Shown: positions 9,873-26,261, counted from the first letter of the stretch. The stretch: 64,000 bases of DNA from Anas platyrhynchos (GCF_047663525.1 NC_092605.1:806001-870000), one strand, 5' to 3'. A program made the numbers and translations. The notes: generated by a model not told the origin, from the sequence alone.

Positions 9873-10811
9873 AAGCGGTGCCAGAGCCCGCGGTGAGGTG
9901 GTGCGCGCTCATTGGCCCGCCCGTATCGCAGCAACCGGGCTCGCGCGAGTGGAACGGGCGCGCGCCCCCCCCTCCCGCGCCCGCGGGGCCGGGAGCTGCC
10001 CCCCGCCCCCCCACTCCCAAACCCGGTGCCCCCCGACGGGACCCCCGCTTGGCAGCCCCCTGTCCCCACCACGCCCGCCCTCCCGGGGCCGCCCCGCTGC
10101 CCCTGTCCGGCCCCGGCGGGCAGCGCTGCCCCGACGCCGCGGGGAGCGTCGCGGGAGGGGGCGGCGGCGCCGTCTTCCGTGGGTCCCGACGGCGCCCCGG
10201 GCGGGAGGGGACCGGAGTGGGCTGCGGGAACCCCCCGGGCCTTGCCCCGTCCCGCTGCTGCGGCCGGGACCCGCTCCCTCCGGCCGCGCTCTCCGGGTGT
10301 GGGCTGCGGGGAAGGGACCGCCGACGGGGCGGGCAAGGAGCGGCACGGGGGAGCCCCGCGCTCCGCTCCGCCGAGCCGTCACGGGGCGGCTGCAAAGCGT
10401 CTCGGGCCGGGCAACGCTGCGGGCGGGGGGCGGGATGTGTCCTTTGCACCGTGCCCCGGCCCCGAAATGCACGGCCAGCCTCAGCCCCGGTGCCCCGGGG
10501 GGACAGGCTCACCCCACAGCGGCTCCCCCAGGCACCTTTCAGGGACGTCCCCTCGAAACGCGGACACGCGCGAAAGGCGCCGCGCACACCCGCCGGGAGC
10601 GGGACCCCGGCTGCGAGGGAGGCGGGGAGGCGGCGGCCCCGCTCCCACGCGTGTCCGCTCCGGCCCCGCGGGCAGGCGGCGGGGGGCGGCCGCCGCGACG
10701 GGCGGGGGGCAGCGGCTGGGCGCGGGGCCGCGGGGCCGAGTTTTCGTTGCGGCTTCGCCACCGAGCCGTGGCCGAGCCGCGTTCTCGCAGCGCCGCTCCC
10801 GCCCCGGCTTC

Positions 10812-10857
10812 TGTTTTATTTTATTGAATTGTATTTATTTTATTTTATTTATTTCCA
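10812..10857. repeat. imperfect (TTTTA)n microsatellite
   Basis: A short imperfect TTTTA/TTTA repeat in the middle of the CpG-dense domain, flanked on both sides by very GC-rich DNA. It looks like a simple-sequence insertion or the tail of an old retrotransposed piece. No retroelement body is recognisable beside it. Confidence 0.7.
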
Positions 10858-11205
10858 ACCAAGCCGGAGCGCGGCCGCTGCAGGACCGCCTGCGGGAGCG
10901 GGCACCTTCGGCGAGGCGCCCTGCGGGAGCTGCCGGCCCGCCCCGCCGCGGCCCCAGCCCCTCCGCCGCGGCGGGCACCGGGGGCGACCGGCACGTGCTG
11001 CCCGGCGGGGCTCGGAGCCCCGCGCCCCCCCCGAGCCCCGCCGCAGGTGAGGCCCCGGCGGGCGGCTCCGTACCGGCCCCCGAGCCCCGCCGCCGCCGCC
11101 CCGCGGGACCCTCGGCCGCCCCCCGCCGCGGGGCACCGGGGGGGCGCGGCCGCCGGGGAGAGCCTCGGCGCTTCCTCGCCGTTCCCCCCCCGCCGCCCCC
11201 CCTGC

Positions 11206-11231
11206 GCACACACACAGGCACACACACACAC
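11206..11231. repeat. (CA)n microsatellite
   Basis: CA dinucleotide repeat, interrupted once by GG, in GC-rich intergenic DNA. Confidence 0.85.
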
Positions 11232-13302
11232 GGCAGGATTCAGCGGGCTCCGCCGAGCAGCCATTTTCTGCAGCTGCGGCTGCACCGGAGCGGGGCCGGG
11301 CAGCGCGACCGGGCGGCCCGGTGGCCCGGCGGGGGGGACCCCGCTTCGCTGCCTGCGCCGGAACGGGCGCCCCGGGGCCGGCCGGGCGCTGGCGGGGGGC
11401 GGGCGGGCAGCGCCGCAGGGCTCGCCGTGACAATCCCACCCTTTCCCCGCCATTTTGTTACCGTGCTGGCGTTTTCCCAAAGCAGACACAGAGCGGGAGC
11501 CTTGGGAACGGGCCCCCGGTGGGCCGGGGCGGGCGCTCCCCCCGGCCGGGGACCCGGCACCCCCCCCGCGCCCCGCACCCGCCGGCGGGGCAGGTCCCGG
11601 GACGCCCGCCCGCCGCCGGGCTGCTTCCCACCGGGGTCGCCCCGGTCCCCTCCGCGCCCCGTGCGAACAGCAGTCGCCGGTCGCGGCTGGGGGGGACCAC
11701 GCAGGACCTGGGCACGCCGGGCTGGCGCCGGCCCCCGGGTCGCTGTCCCCGGGCGAGGGAGCCCGGAGCGCGGCCGCCAGCCTCCCTGCCCGGTGCGCCC
11801 GGAGCTCGAGGCTGGCCGCCCTTCTCTGCCCGCCCCGCGGGCAGCGCAAGTGCCCCGACGGCGCGGGGACCGTCCCGTCGGGCAGCGTCCGGAGGGGCAG
11901 CCCCGGGAGCCCGACCGGCTCGGCACAACGCCCGGCAGCTCTGCCGGGCCCGGTGGCGCTACCGAGCCTCCGCGGGACCGGCCCACGCTCCCGAAGTGGT
12001 TCCGGGAAGCCCGGGAGGACGATGCCGGGCAGTGCCTGGTCCACGCAAAACCGGCGGCCCGTCGGGGCGGACAGCTCCGCCTGCCCCGCGGGGACGGGGC
12101 AGATTTCTGGTGTCGGGACGAGGCGCTGGGACCGCACCGGGGGGCTCGGGGACAGGCGGGTGGGACGGCGGCTGCCCCGACGGGACGGGCCGCTCCCTCC
12201 ACTCGCGCGGGGGTAACCGGTGACAGACACCTCCCCGGTCGGCAGGGGGCACAGCACGGTCGTTGCGTGTCCCCCGCCCCACGGCAGCGTTCCCGGGACG
12301 GCTCGGTCGTTGCCCGGCTCGGTGACCCGTGCGAGCAGGAGCGGAGCTCGGCGGGGCCGTCCCGCGCCCCGGGCTGCGCTCCCGGAGCCGAACGGCGGCG
12401 GAGGGAGGAGAAGGGCGCGGGGAAGGAGGGGGCTCCTGCAGTGCTGCAATGCAGCGCTGCGGAGAGAGCCCAGCCCGGCGGCCCGGGAGCGCTCCGCCGC
12501 CCGCCACTGCTGCAATGCAGGTGTGAGCGCCGCGCCGCCCCCCCGGCCGGCCGGGCCGAACCGTGCCGAACCGGGCTGGGCAGCCCGGGAGCCGCCGGGC
12601 CGCCAGCCGCCGGCACCACCCCGCGCCTCGGCCCTCCTCGGCTTTCTCGTCCCGGTTTCGTTTTCCTCCCGCTCCTGCCGGGACCGCGGGACGTTTCCTC
12701 CCGCGGCGGGATGCGCCCCCCCCAATCGCCCTGTGTTTGCCGAGGTGGGGCCTCATCCTGCCCCCAGAGCCGGACGCCCGCCGCCCGGGCCACGGACGAC
12801 CCTGACTGTCCTGACATCCCCCTTCTACCCCTCACCCCCCCGCCTCTCATTGCGGCTCCCCCCGACGCCGGGACCGCTGCGAAGTCCCCGGTGCTGCACA
12901 GACCCGGGGCAAGTCCCCGAGCTCGGCTCTGATCCGCTCTGGCTTCTCCTCGGGGGAACATCCCCCCCACCCCACCCCGCAGCTCTACCTTCGGGTCCCC
13001 CCCCCCGGCTGCCTGCCCGTGGCTAAGCGGGGATTTCCCTCCCGCAGCCCCCCGGCAAACAGCGCCGCGTCTGTCCCAGCCGGGCTCCCGCTGCCTCTTC
13101 CGATTTGACCCTTGGCCACGCATGGTGGGGACACGCAGCGTGGGGACACGCAGCGCCACGGCCGCGAGTGGGAGCGCCCGGAGAGGGGGGGCCCCGCAGC
13201 CTGCCCGCAGCCCCCTCCCCCCGGCTGCCACCCGGAGGTGCCGGGTGTGCGGGCACGGCGGCCGTGCAATACGAGAACGCCCCGGAGAGAAGGAATTAAT
13301 CC

Positions 13303-13310
13303 TATAAAAG
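13303..13310 (+). promoter_or_regulatory. perfect TATA box at the edge of the CpG domain
   Basis: TATAAAAG on the plus strand, preceded by GGAATTAATCC and followed by GC-rich DNA. A plus-strand transcript would start near 13335, pointing away from CBX8 toward CBX4. No convincing coding exon is visible downstream, so a non-coding RNA or a chance match are both possible. Confidence 0.35.
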
Positions 13311-13977
13311 CCAAAGGTGGTGAGGGCACAGCCCCGGGGGAGGAAGGCGGCTCACAGGAGTGCACAAAATCCCGGGGGGCGGGCGGGGCGCTTGAACGAG
13401 GGGAGCCGTCCCCGTACCGCAGGCTGTGGGTTCCCATCCCCAGCATTTGTACATCCTGCCCGTAACAGCCGGTGGCTGGATGGCAGCAGATCTGTTACAC
13501 AGATGCCAGGCAGCGCAGATTTTTGTCTTTCCACCTGGATTTTTTTCTGCCGCTGGCTTTCATTCAGTGCTAAAATGGCACCGCATTCCAGTCCCCGCTG
13601 CTGCTGCTGCGGACTTCAGCCGCTGGATCCTGTTGTGTCTTCATTTACGAGATGAAAGCTCATCCGAGTCCACGGATTTCCTCCCCGTGCGGAGGTTTAC
13701 GGGCTGATCAAAATGTCCTAAACCTGCTCTTTGAGGTGCCAAACCAGCCCGCTGCCTCCTGCCGCTCAGGCTCCCCGCGGCCTCACGGCATCCCTCTACC
13801 TGTTTCCCGGCTCCCTTTAACGTTTCCGTATCGCTTTGGAGATACCGGAGGCTGTGCTAGACGCAAAAGCGGGCTCACCAGTGCCATACTGAGGCAATTC
13901 CGCCAGCCTGCTCTGCCTTGCACTTCCCCCGCTAACACGGGAAATCCTCCTTGTCCACGGTCCTGCTGCTGCCCCGT

Positions 13978-14212
13978 GGCGCGGCTTGGCCCGGTTCGGC
14001 TCGGCACGGCCCGGCCCGGCCCGGCCCGGCTCGGCACGGCACGGCACGGCCCGGAACGGCACGGCACGGCACGGCTCGGCACGGCACGGCACGGCACGGC
14101 ACGGCACGGCTCGGCACGGCTCGGCTCGGCACGGCTCGGCACGGCACGGCACGGCACGGCACGGCACGGCACGGCACGGCACGGCTCGGCACGGCTCGGC
14201 ACGGCACGGCAC
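13978..14212. repeat. GGCAC/GGCTC pentanucleotide minisatellite
   Basis: About 46 tandem copies of a 5-bp unit of form NCGGC, where N is A, T or C; ACGGC dominates, with TCGGC and CCGGC interspersed, and CCGGC concentrated at the left end. A 5-bp unit leaves all frames open, producing long repetitive frames such as RAVPC/RHGTA that are not genes. The array is CpG-rich and lies at the boundary of the CpG domain. Confidence 0.95.
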
Positions 14213-14219
14213 ACAGCAC

Positions 14220-17200
14220 CCGCTGTCACGGCGGCTGCAGGAGCGGCCCCTGCCCAGGCTGGTGTGCAGCCCCCCGGGGGGGCCGCTGCCGGCGGGGCGG
14301 GCGCCTCCTGTCCCGGGCCAGCCGAGGGACCCCCAGCAAGCGGCCGCTGACACCCCCTGCCCCCCCGCCCTCCTGCAGGAGCCCCTTTAGGAACCCCTTT
14401 TCCTGCGGTTCACGGGACGCAGCCCCAGACCCCCCCCGTTCCCCAAAAGCCCCCTCGGCCGAGCCGCCCTGGGCCACCCCGGCTGGCTGCTCCCGGAGCC
14501 CGCGCCCTCGAGGTTCCTTCTATTGCCCCTTCCTCTTGGTGCTGTGCTGGCCAGGTGCACGGGGTGCTGCCCCCCGCAGCAAATTCTCGATGAGGGGGGA
14601 ACGAAGGTGCACACGGCAACGATAAAATTGCCTTCCTAGGGAAGCAGAAAGGAGTTAAGCCTGTTAGTCTGAAACCAGAAAAGACAATGCCACAGCCAAG
14701 ACTTATTTGTCACACACTCAGGCGAGAGATGGAAGAAATTCCTGTGATAATGCTTGTCTCTACTCAGCCGTTGCTGCTGAACCACAAATTGCTGCTTGCA
14801 GCACAAACTATGGAAATGTGATACGTTAGATTAGATGTCTTCTTGTTGGGTCTCTCTGCACTGCGTTTGCTAAGAGTTATTTCTGAGTCCTGAGAGTTAA
14901 AGCATCTTCAAGAAATAGAGCATCAAACGCTCAAAAAGTGGGTCTGCCTCAGGTTTCAGAGGTACAGCAATGAAAAACAACAGGAGAGCAGACTCTGTGG
15001 AGTGAGTGAAGAATTTTTCAAAGCAGAGAAGGACACCCAGGGGCAGGCTCTTCCCACCTCGGGTTAAAAATGGCTCAGGGTCAGGTTGAGCCCTTAAACT
15101 CAAGATAAGGCATCATTCCAACAGGCAGTCAGGAAGATTCAAGGCACCTCTGGTGTCTGGCCACCACATCGTCTTCCTTGCACAACCCACAATGAATCTC
15201 CCTATTTTATCTGTCGCTGGTGACTTCATGTGCCAAAAGGAAACAAGCAGAGGAAGGACAGTGTCACGGCTGGACCCAACGGACACAGAGGGCAGTGGCT
15301 ATAAAACACATTCCTGATGTTAAAATGACAGCCCGGCTCGCACCACGCTGCAAATGGATGGGTACAATCAGGGACACTGCTTCATCCTGTATTTTTTTCA
15401 AGCCACGTGGAATTGCTAACGTAAATGAAAATTAACATTTATTTTGTGCTTTCAGGTGCTTTGTTGGCTCCATGATGCCTAAAAAAACACCCCTCTCCAA
15501 CGTTCATCTTGGGCAGTTAAAAGAACCTGATGCTCTCATTTTTTAACCAAAATATAAATGGTTTCTTTCCTCAAGGCACTAATATCAGGAGCTCTGAACA
15601 GCTCCATGGATGGTGACGTGCAAAGTGCATTCCCCTCTACTGCAGCAGCCATGCCAGCAGGCATCCTCCCCTCAGAAAGCAAGAGTCAGAGAAATATCAG
15701 GGCAGGTAACAAAAATTCACTGCTGAGAGACAGAGACCCCAGCCCCCAGCCTCTGAAATCCCAATGCCCAGACTTCCACAAGGGGCATTTCTGGGATCTC
15801 CTCGTGGGCCACCAGCACCACCTGCCCTGCCTGGGGGCAGCGCGGGGGCTCCCTGTGCCCCAGCAGGACCCCCACAGCCCAGGGGAACCCCCACCCCAGC
15901 AGGTGTCCTGTGCAGTGCTGCGTTCCCCATCCCCAGCCTTTTTGGGGGTGGTCCTGGCAGCATGGCAGAGCCCACACACAACACTCTTCTTTCCTTCCCG
16001 CAGAAGCTGCTCCTTTCTGCAGCGTGGGCCATGTGCGCCCGGGTCCTGAGGAGAGCTTTGCAGTCTCTCATGCTGCTTGGAGCCATTCCTGCCTTGGGGC
16101 TGGTGATCCCCTTGTGGGTCCCGTGGAGGTTGGCCCGGTGCAGCACGGCACCATGGAGCATCGTCTGGCTGCATCCCACCTGCCTGCCCCGGGGCTGGTG
16201 CATGCCACGCTCGCCAGCCACTGCCAGCACCTGACAGAAGGGAAACGCTGAGTCCTACTTTCCACGCCAGCCGCTGGTGCTCACAACTCTCTCAGACCAG
16301 CTTGTGGTCTGCAATTTTCCATCTTTAGTTTCAGCCAAGAGGTAACTTTTGAAGTCTGAGTCATCTTGGTTTTCCTATTCTTGTGTTTCGTGAGAGAAAA
16401 GCGCTCCCTGTGCTGCGCAGCAAGAGGGGAAGGGAGCAACCGAGGCTGGCCCAGGGCCCTTCTGGTGCAGCTCCAGGTGGGACAGGGTGCTCCTGCAAGA
16501 GCTAGCTGTGGCTCGTCTCAGGGCTGTTACCAAATGCCTTGTTTCCTGGTGATATAAATCTTGGTCTTGTCCCATTGCAGAAGAAGATGAGCATCCAATA
16601 GCTCCAGGAGACAAGGAGATGTGGCTCCACACCAGCGCAGTAATTCCTGCTCAGCACAGTCTTGGTGCCCAGTATTAAATACACACTTGTTAAAGCTTCA
16701 GCCCCTCCGTTCACACTGCCTGCTAATGCATTTTATAATAATAACCAAGTCTGTTTAATTTACTTTCTGTATCAGTGATATTTTTCTGCCCCGTATGCTG
16801 CAGTACAACAGCAACACTTCTCAAAGGTTTAGCTTTTTCCCTTTCTTACCTCAAACTAGGCACTTCTGCCTGAAGCATGCCCATGCCACAGAGGCTGCAT
16901 CCCTTCTGGGGCCGTGGCAGCATTTTACAGCCCATGGAGAGCAGGGGTGCAGCCGTGCCTCCCTTCCCAGGGCCTCTCTGGGGCACAGAGCCTCCAACGC
17001 TGTCCGTGCCGCATCTCAGCAGCTTGCCCAGGTCAGGAATCACCACTCCAAAAGGTGCCAGGGCTGCCCCTTGCACAGGGGGTGCTGGTGTTCGATGGAC
17101 ACCCCGGGGGTCTGGCAGCTGGTGATTAATTTTTCTCTCTGCTCACCCCTTAAACACCATGTGCCTGCTATTAGCAGGGCCAGCAAGGGACAACACATGG

Positions 17201-20200
17201 CCGAGCACGCCGAAGTCACAACTCCTGAAATTCAGGGCGCTTCCTACCAGGCTGTGCTGTGTCGCACAGCATGGTTTATATGCCTGCTCCTTCGATAAAA
17301 ATAAATCTTCATGTTTGCAGTTTACTTTAAACTACATCAAGGTGTCAGCTGAGCTGACGGCTCGCGCTGAGAAATGACTTCAGTGGGTGCCAGCAAACGG
17401 CTCCCCGGGTGACCGGAGGTCTTGGCCTGCCGAAGGGAGGCACTGATGGGTCCCAGGGGGAGGAGACCCCCGCCTACCATCACCCCCGCCAGCACCTGCC
17501 CCCAACTGTCCTTGTTACTGAGACAGCCTCTTTTCACCCGTTTGCACCCAGAGGTCCACCACGCGCTAGCACCACTTCAGTGCTCACAGGGCTTCCCACG
17601 CCGGCACAGCTCCTAGGAGCAGAAGCTCAGCCAGCACCATCCTTCCTCAGCCTCCTTCCCCGTCGTGCCCCCTGCCCGGCAGGCAGGGACCCCCCAGCAG
17701 CACGGGGTGGGGATCCCAGCACTGAGCCCCATCCCCTCTGCCTGGACACACACCTCGCTGCCCCACCGGTCCCCTTCTCTGCCCCTGTGCTGCCAAAGCC
17801 AGGGCTCTGCACCAGAGCCGCGTTGAGCTCAGATAGCGCTGGTGGCAGGCACCTCATTAGCGAGTGTGCCTGCTTTGTTTTGTGTTTAACTGAATTCTGC
17901 CCACGTCACGGCACAGGCAGGAGTGTTTTCCCTGGCAGAGGAACCCCCAGAGCCGCTCACTGAGGTCCTGGGCGCGTTTGGGGCCAGTTTGGGCAGTGCC
18001 TGTCACCACGGAGCCTTTTTCCTCTTCTGGTGAAAATGTAAACAGAGCAGTGTCCTTGTGGTCGTCTCTTCCCGACACGGATCTTGTACGAATCTGGGCT
18101 GAATCCAAATGATCTTATCTGCGGAGGAGACTGAGGATTTCCTACTGCAAGGCATTTACAACTGCTCAGCCAGGGGTGGCCCCGCGGGCTGGGAGAGGCG
18201 AGGGGGCCGGTGGATGGGGCAGGACTGGGGACCCCCACATGCTGCCCCCCTCGTGCAGGGGCTGCATTTTGGCCACCATCATTCACAGCCCTCTGCTGGG
18301 CCAAGGGGCACCCACCCCGCAGAAAATGCAGCAACACAGGGCAAAATTCACCCACTGCCAGACCAAACCTGGAGGGTTTGGAAGGCTTTACCCTGGGTCA
18401 GAGCACTCGGTCCGATTAGATACAGCCTTACTTAAACCAGTCGATGGCAGCCAACACGTGCAAGGCCACGCTGTGCAGCCCGCGCTGTGCTGGAGGGGAC
18501 TGGCCTGGAAAACATGCAGCCTCAACAGCGGGCTTGTTTTTTCCCCAGCGTGACCATGAATACTTTACCTTGTTGCCAGCTCCTCCGGCAGGGGAGCGAT
18601 ACCGGGGTCACTGCACTCAGCAGTGAAGTCACAGTCAGCTCACCACGTCGCATAGCAGGATGACAGAGGATGGGAAAAATACAGGAAAAAAAAAAATGCC
18701 AGGAGGAGCTCCCCCCGGGAGCAAAAGCACAGAGTGCACTGCCTGCCTGGGAAATCCTCCACCTCCTCACCACCCTCACACCCCTGCTCCCTTCCCTGGG
18801 GGAAAATCCCTCTCTCATTCCCAGTTCAGATCTGGGATTCTCCCAGTCCCCACGAGGCCATTTCTTCTTTTGAGTAAAAGAGGCGAGATCCACGTCGCCT
18901 GTTTATTTAACATCCTGCTCCTCGACAGCATCCTCAGTCCCTGAGTGAACCCTCTTGCCCGTGCAGCCAGCGACAGAGCCAGGGAGCGAAGGCAGGCGGC
19001 CGGACACCAACAGCGGTGGTGGAGCCAGCACAGGTCTCACCGCTGCTGGGGAGGGAAGAATGTGAAACCAGCTTTACAGCGCGAATTTACAGTCTCAGAG
19101 CTGCAGTGGCCATGTATGGATGGATGCATCAGACCCTTTTAGAAGAGCTCAAATACGAATACAAATTCTCCTTTTAAATCAGCAAATGTTTCTCTGGAAT
19201 AAATCCAAACCAAACAGAGGTTAACGTGTTCCTGGGAAATGCATTAAATGTAGCGCACACCAGTCTTCCTAATGGAGAGTGGTGATGCTCCATCTCGTCC
19301 TGGATCGTTTTGATAACCATTGGAAGTCATAGCGGACCTCCCATTAATTTTCTCAGTAAGAGACATTTAGGTTTGATGCACTTAATATGGCAAGAGAGCA
19401 GTATGAATAAGTAATTTATACCCTCAACACTCATCTTTCTCAGCCAATTGGCACGAACCAAGTGGAGAGCGTATCTTTTAAACCAGTAACTACTTATCAC
19501 ACCTTTCAATGCACAGGAAGCTGCTGGAGTTGTGATAAACATGATCAAACTATTAAACTAAGAAATATCTGGCTATGTGGTTTCCGGGAAATGGTGCCTC
19601 AAACAAACCACAGCTACTGCCAACAGAGACAATATTTTAGGTGCTTCTACAGCTAATGGAGCGGTGGTGGGCGTAGGGAAAGGAAGCTGCAGAGAGCACA
19701 CGCTCAGAGCACCATTATTTCCTTAAAAACTGGCAAACACAGTACAATCCATTTGTTTGAACGTTAATGAGTAAAGCTAACCGTAAACCTGCAAAGAGCT
19801 GTTAGCTGCCGCGTCTCACACACCTGCACGCTACAGAAGGGAGCTGCTCGTGAGAGGAGCAGCGATGCTCAGGCTTTGGGCAGGCGTCTGCAAGCCCGCG
19901 CTTAGAAGACACATCCCAGTAGTTGTGAGAAACCTCTTTGGTTTCATCTACCTTTGTCTGGGTAAAGCAAAGTTCTCCTTTTGCACACAAGCTGCCCCAG
20001 AAGAGAGCCCGCCTGCCCAGCCCCTGCTGCTGGACTGGCTCCTGCCGCTGTCTGTCGAGCAGCACTTCCTCTTTCATAAATCACATTTTGCATTCTGAGC
20101 ATGCGTCTCCTCTTCCATGCCATTTTTGTTTTCAGATAACCATTAGCTTAATTAATCAAGGGAAATGCATCACTTCTGATTGTCTGCTCTACCAGCTAGG

Positions 20201-21770
20201 CTGGGATGGTGGGGAGATGCCTCTGACCAAGCCGTCCCCATGCGGGGCTCACCCGTGCACCCTGCGAGCTCCTGCCCCGACGCCAGCGCCGCTGCCTCTG
20301 CCCAGCCCTCACGCCCTCCTGGTGACACGTGGTGCTGATCAAAGCCCTCTTAAGATTCAGCACAGCTAACAGGCAAAACGCTGATTTTAATCACAGTTCA
20401 CCTATTTCCACTTGCTCTCTGCATGCACAGGATGAGATTCTGGGGTCCCCGGTCCTCTCCATGGAGGCAGGTGAAAATCGCGAAACATTGCATGAGTTTC
20501 CATCGAGTTTGAAGCATCAGCTGAAACAAGATGAACCCAGATGCCAGTTTTGACCTTGCCCACACTTGGAAGTTTAACAAAATAGCCACGATGAAACCAT
20601 TTTTATGGTGTAAGCTCCCAGAAGCCATTTCCACCACAATAAGAGCATGCAGAAGAGCAAACCTAACCTACACATCTCAGCAACGGTGCCTACATTCACG
20701 ATTGTTCCACTTCCACACAGACCCCGACGGCTGTCCAAGCTGGAGAAAATGGCATCCACAAGCTGAACGGCCGCTATTCCTCCAGATCAACTTCAAGCAA
20801 CAGCCTAAGATGAGCAAGGCCATCACACCACGTCTGTGAGCACAAGGTTCAGAGGGAAGCCTCCCCACGAGCACCCGACCCTGCCTGGAGATGCTGTAAG
20901 CAGCCCTGGTGGGGCAGGAGCAGGACAAGGCCAAGGACCATGCACTGTGCCTCATGCAGACGTTGCCATTTTGTAAAATGTTAGCCCTGTGCTGTATTTT
21001 CAGCAGATTCCAGCAACTGTTAATCTAGTTCAGAGATGCCTGCAGGCCTACTTATGAAATCTGGACCATCCTGCGTTCTGGAGAAGTTCAGTTCCTCCTC
21101 TAATCACGACCCTGCCCAAAGCTGGGGATAATTCTGCTGGAGTGGCACCATCAGGCTAACAGCCAGCGCCTGCCCATCCCCTGCAGCCACCTTCCTGGCC
21201 CCCGTTTCCAGAAGCCTTGCAGATTTGCTGCTGCAAGCTCTGCCCAGCCCCTTTTGCCTTGGCACAGCGCAAGCCTCCCCCTGCCCCGCTGGCAGGGAGG
21301 GAAGCCCAGCACCAAGCCAGGCACGGAGCCACGTGCTCCTGTGACCTCGTGGTCCTCCTGGGGGGCACCAGGAGAAAACAGGGTGCCCTTTACATATCAC
21401 AGGCTGCAAGCACTCATCTCTGTGCTTTTGGGGAAAAGACGGAGCTGTTGGATGTGCTGCTCCTGTCCTACGAGACGAAGCCAGCGCCGTGCCTCAGCCC
21501 TGTGAGTGCCTCCAGGCCGCCTGGGCACAGCCTGCCCCCCACCCCAAGCAAGCTGCCGTGCTGTTTGTATGCAGTAACAAATGCACTCCAAATCCTTGTA
21601 GTTTTTGTAAAGGTTTATAGTCCTTTGCAATGATTGCATGATACATTTCTCCCCCCATGACACAGCCCTCGGACCAGGAAGCGCTGCTGGCAGCTCGCGC
21701 TCCACCTACGAGCAGCTGGGCTTTGCAATCCGATCTACACTAGCTGCAGAACATCAAATGCACTTTCAAC
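14220..21770. other. CBX8-CBX4 intergenic DNA
   Basis: No gene, RNA or mobile element is recognised. GC content falls toward the genome average to the right of about 14650. AT-rich patches with several transcription-factor-like words at about 19320-19580 and 20120-20180 (for instance TTAATTAATCAAG) could be conserved non-coding elements, but this is only an impression. The reading frames here are short and lack family resemblance. Human has long non-coding RNA genes in the equivalent interval; no counterpart can be identified by eye. Confidence 0.6.
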
Positions 21771-22496
21771 ATCTCCATTTAATATTTACATTCAAGCAAT
21801 TAATAATTGGAAGCTTATAGTTTAGACATTTCTAATAGCAGCAATTTCTATAATAGCTTGTTTAGCTTTAGATAACGATTTTTTTTTTTTTGCACATAGA
21901 AACACCACATGTGTACAGTATCAAAAAATATATACCAGGGATGGTCCTGCGGGTCGTAAGGAGGGCAAGGGGACGAGACTAACAAATGCTGAATGGTTAA
22001 AAAGGAAAACAGAAAATATTCGTTTGATATAGTTTATAAGGTGATCTAGGGACTCCATAAATCTAGGCTTTATATTTCATTATATAAATACCTACAAATA
22101 AATATATTAGCACGGTCGGAGGGCGACCAGCTTTCAGCTCAAACAATACATTTCAATAACACCACGTACAAACGGGAGCAAGAATCACTCGACAAGTTAG
22201 CACTGTTAAAATATAATACTATAACTCTGAGGAACTGGCAGGCCCCGTCCTCGCCAGTCCCGGTGCTTGCAGGTCCCAGCGGCAGCCCCACGACCCGGGG
22301 CGGGAGCAGCAGCAGAGGACACCCCGCGTGGCAGGGACGGCCACCGCACCGCGCCCCGGTGTCCCCGCAGCCAGGGCAGGCTCAGCCGCCCCGCAGGGGC
22401 TCCGGGGAGGGGGCACCAGTACCTTGGAGGGAGGCGGTGGGGCCGGCGGCCCCGGGGCGGGCAGGCGGCTCCCATGGGGAGCAGCCACCGGCCACC
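21760..22496 (-). other. CBX4: CBX4 3' UTR
   Basis: AT-rich sequence after the CBX4 stop codon (TGA at 22499-22497), rich in ATA/TAT words and a plus-strand T run near 21880. The left limit is taken from a variant poly(A) signal at 21783-21778. No other feature is seen. Confidence 0.55.
21778..21783 (-). terminator. CBX4: candidate CBX4 poly(A) signal (ATTAAA)
   Basis: ATTAAA on the minus strand, the commonest variant of AATAAA, about 715 nt past the CBX4 stop. No canonical AATAAA is seen between it and the stop codon. Confidence 0.35.

Positions 22497-26261
<3,765 letters not shown>

Larger units (their letters stand above)
4222..10653. promoter_or_regulatory. cluster of CACGCGTG octamers
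   Basis: Perfect palindromic CACGCGTG occurs at 4222, 4717, 5470, 6413, 8750, 9355 and 10646 among others; counting exact copies by eye gives at least seven in this span. Further copies lie at 26591, 27131, 27300 and 29313. The core CACGCG is the class C site of HES/HEY-type bHLH repressors. Binding is inferred. Confidence 0.5.
2420..13480. other. very long CpG-dense domain upstream of CBX8
   Basis: About 11 kb of continuously GC- and CpG-rich DNA starting in CBX8 intron 1 and running through the promoter into the intergenic space. Stop codons are scarce, so many long overlapping frames occur on all six strands; none resembles a known protein or shows splice-bounded conservation. Islands of this length resemble the broad unmethylated, Polycomb-bound domains of developmental regulators. 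The only structures seen inside are those listed separately: palindrome, CACGCGTG octamers, TAAT cluster, CArG pair, (TTTTA)n and (CA)n. Confidence 0.8.

Noticed and set aside
11255..11455. Two YY1-like GCCATTTT words as a Polycomb response element
   Set aside because: The word is short and common near GC-rich promoters; two copies about 190 bp apart do not support a response element call.
9912..12932. 1006-codon open frame on plus
   Set aside because: Composition only: the region is extremely GC- and CpG-rich, all six frames are open for long stretches, the translation is Arg/Pro/Gly/Ala-rich without domains, and it overlaps similar frames on both strands.
13783..14625. Repetitive frames (RAVPC, RHGTA) over the pentanucleotide array
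   Set aside because: A 5-bp tandem repeat without stop codons stays open in every frame; the peptides are translations of the repeat.
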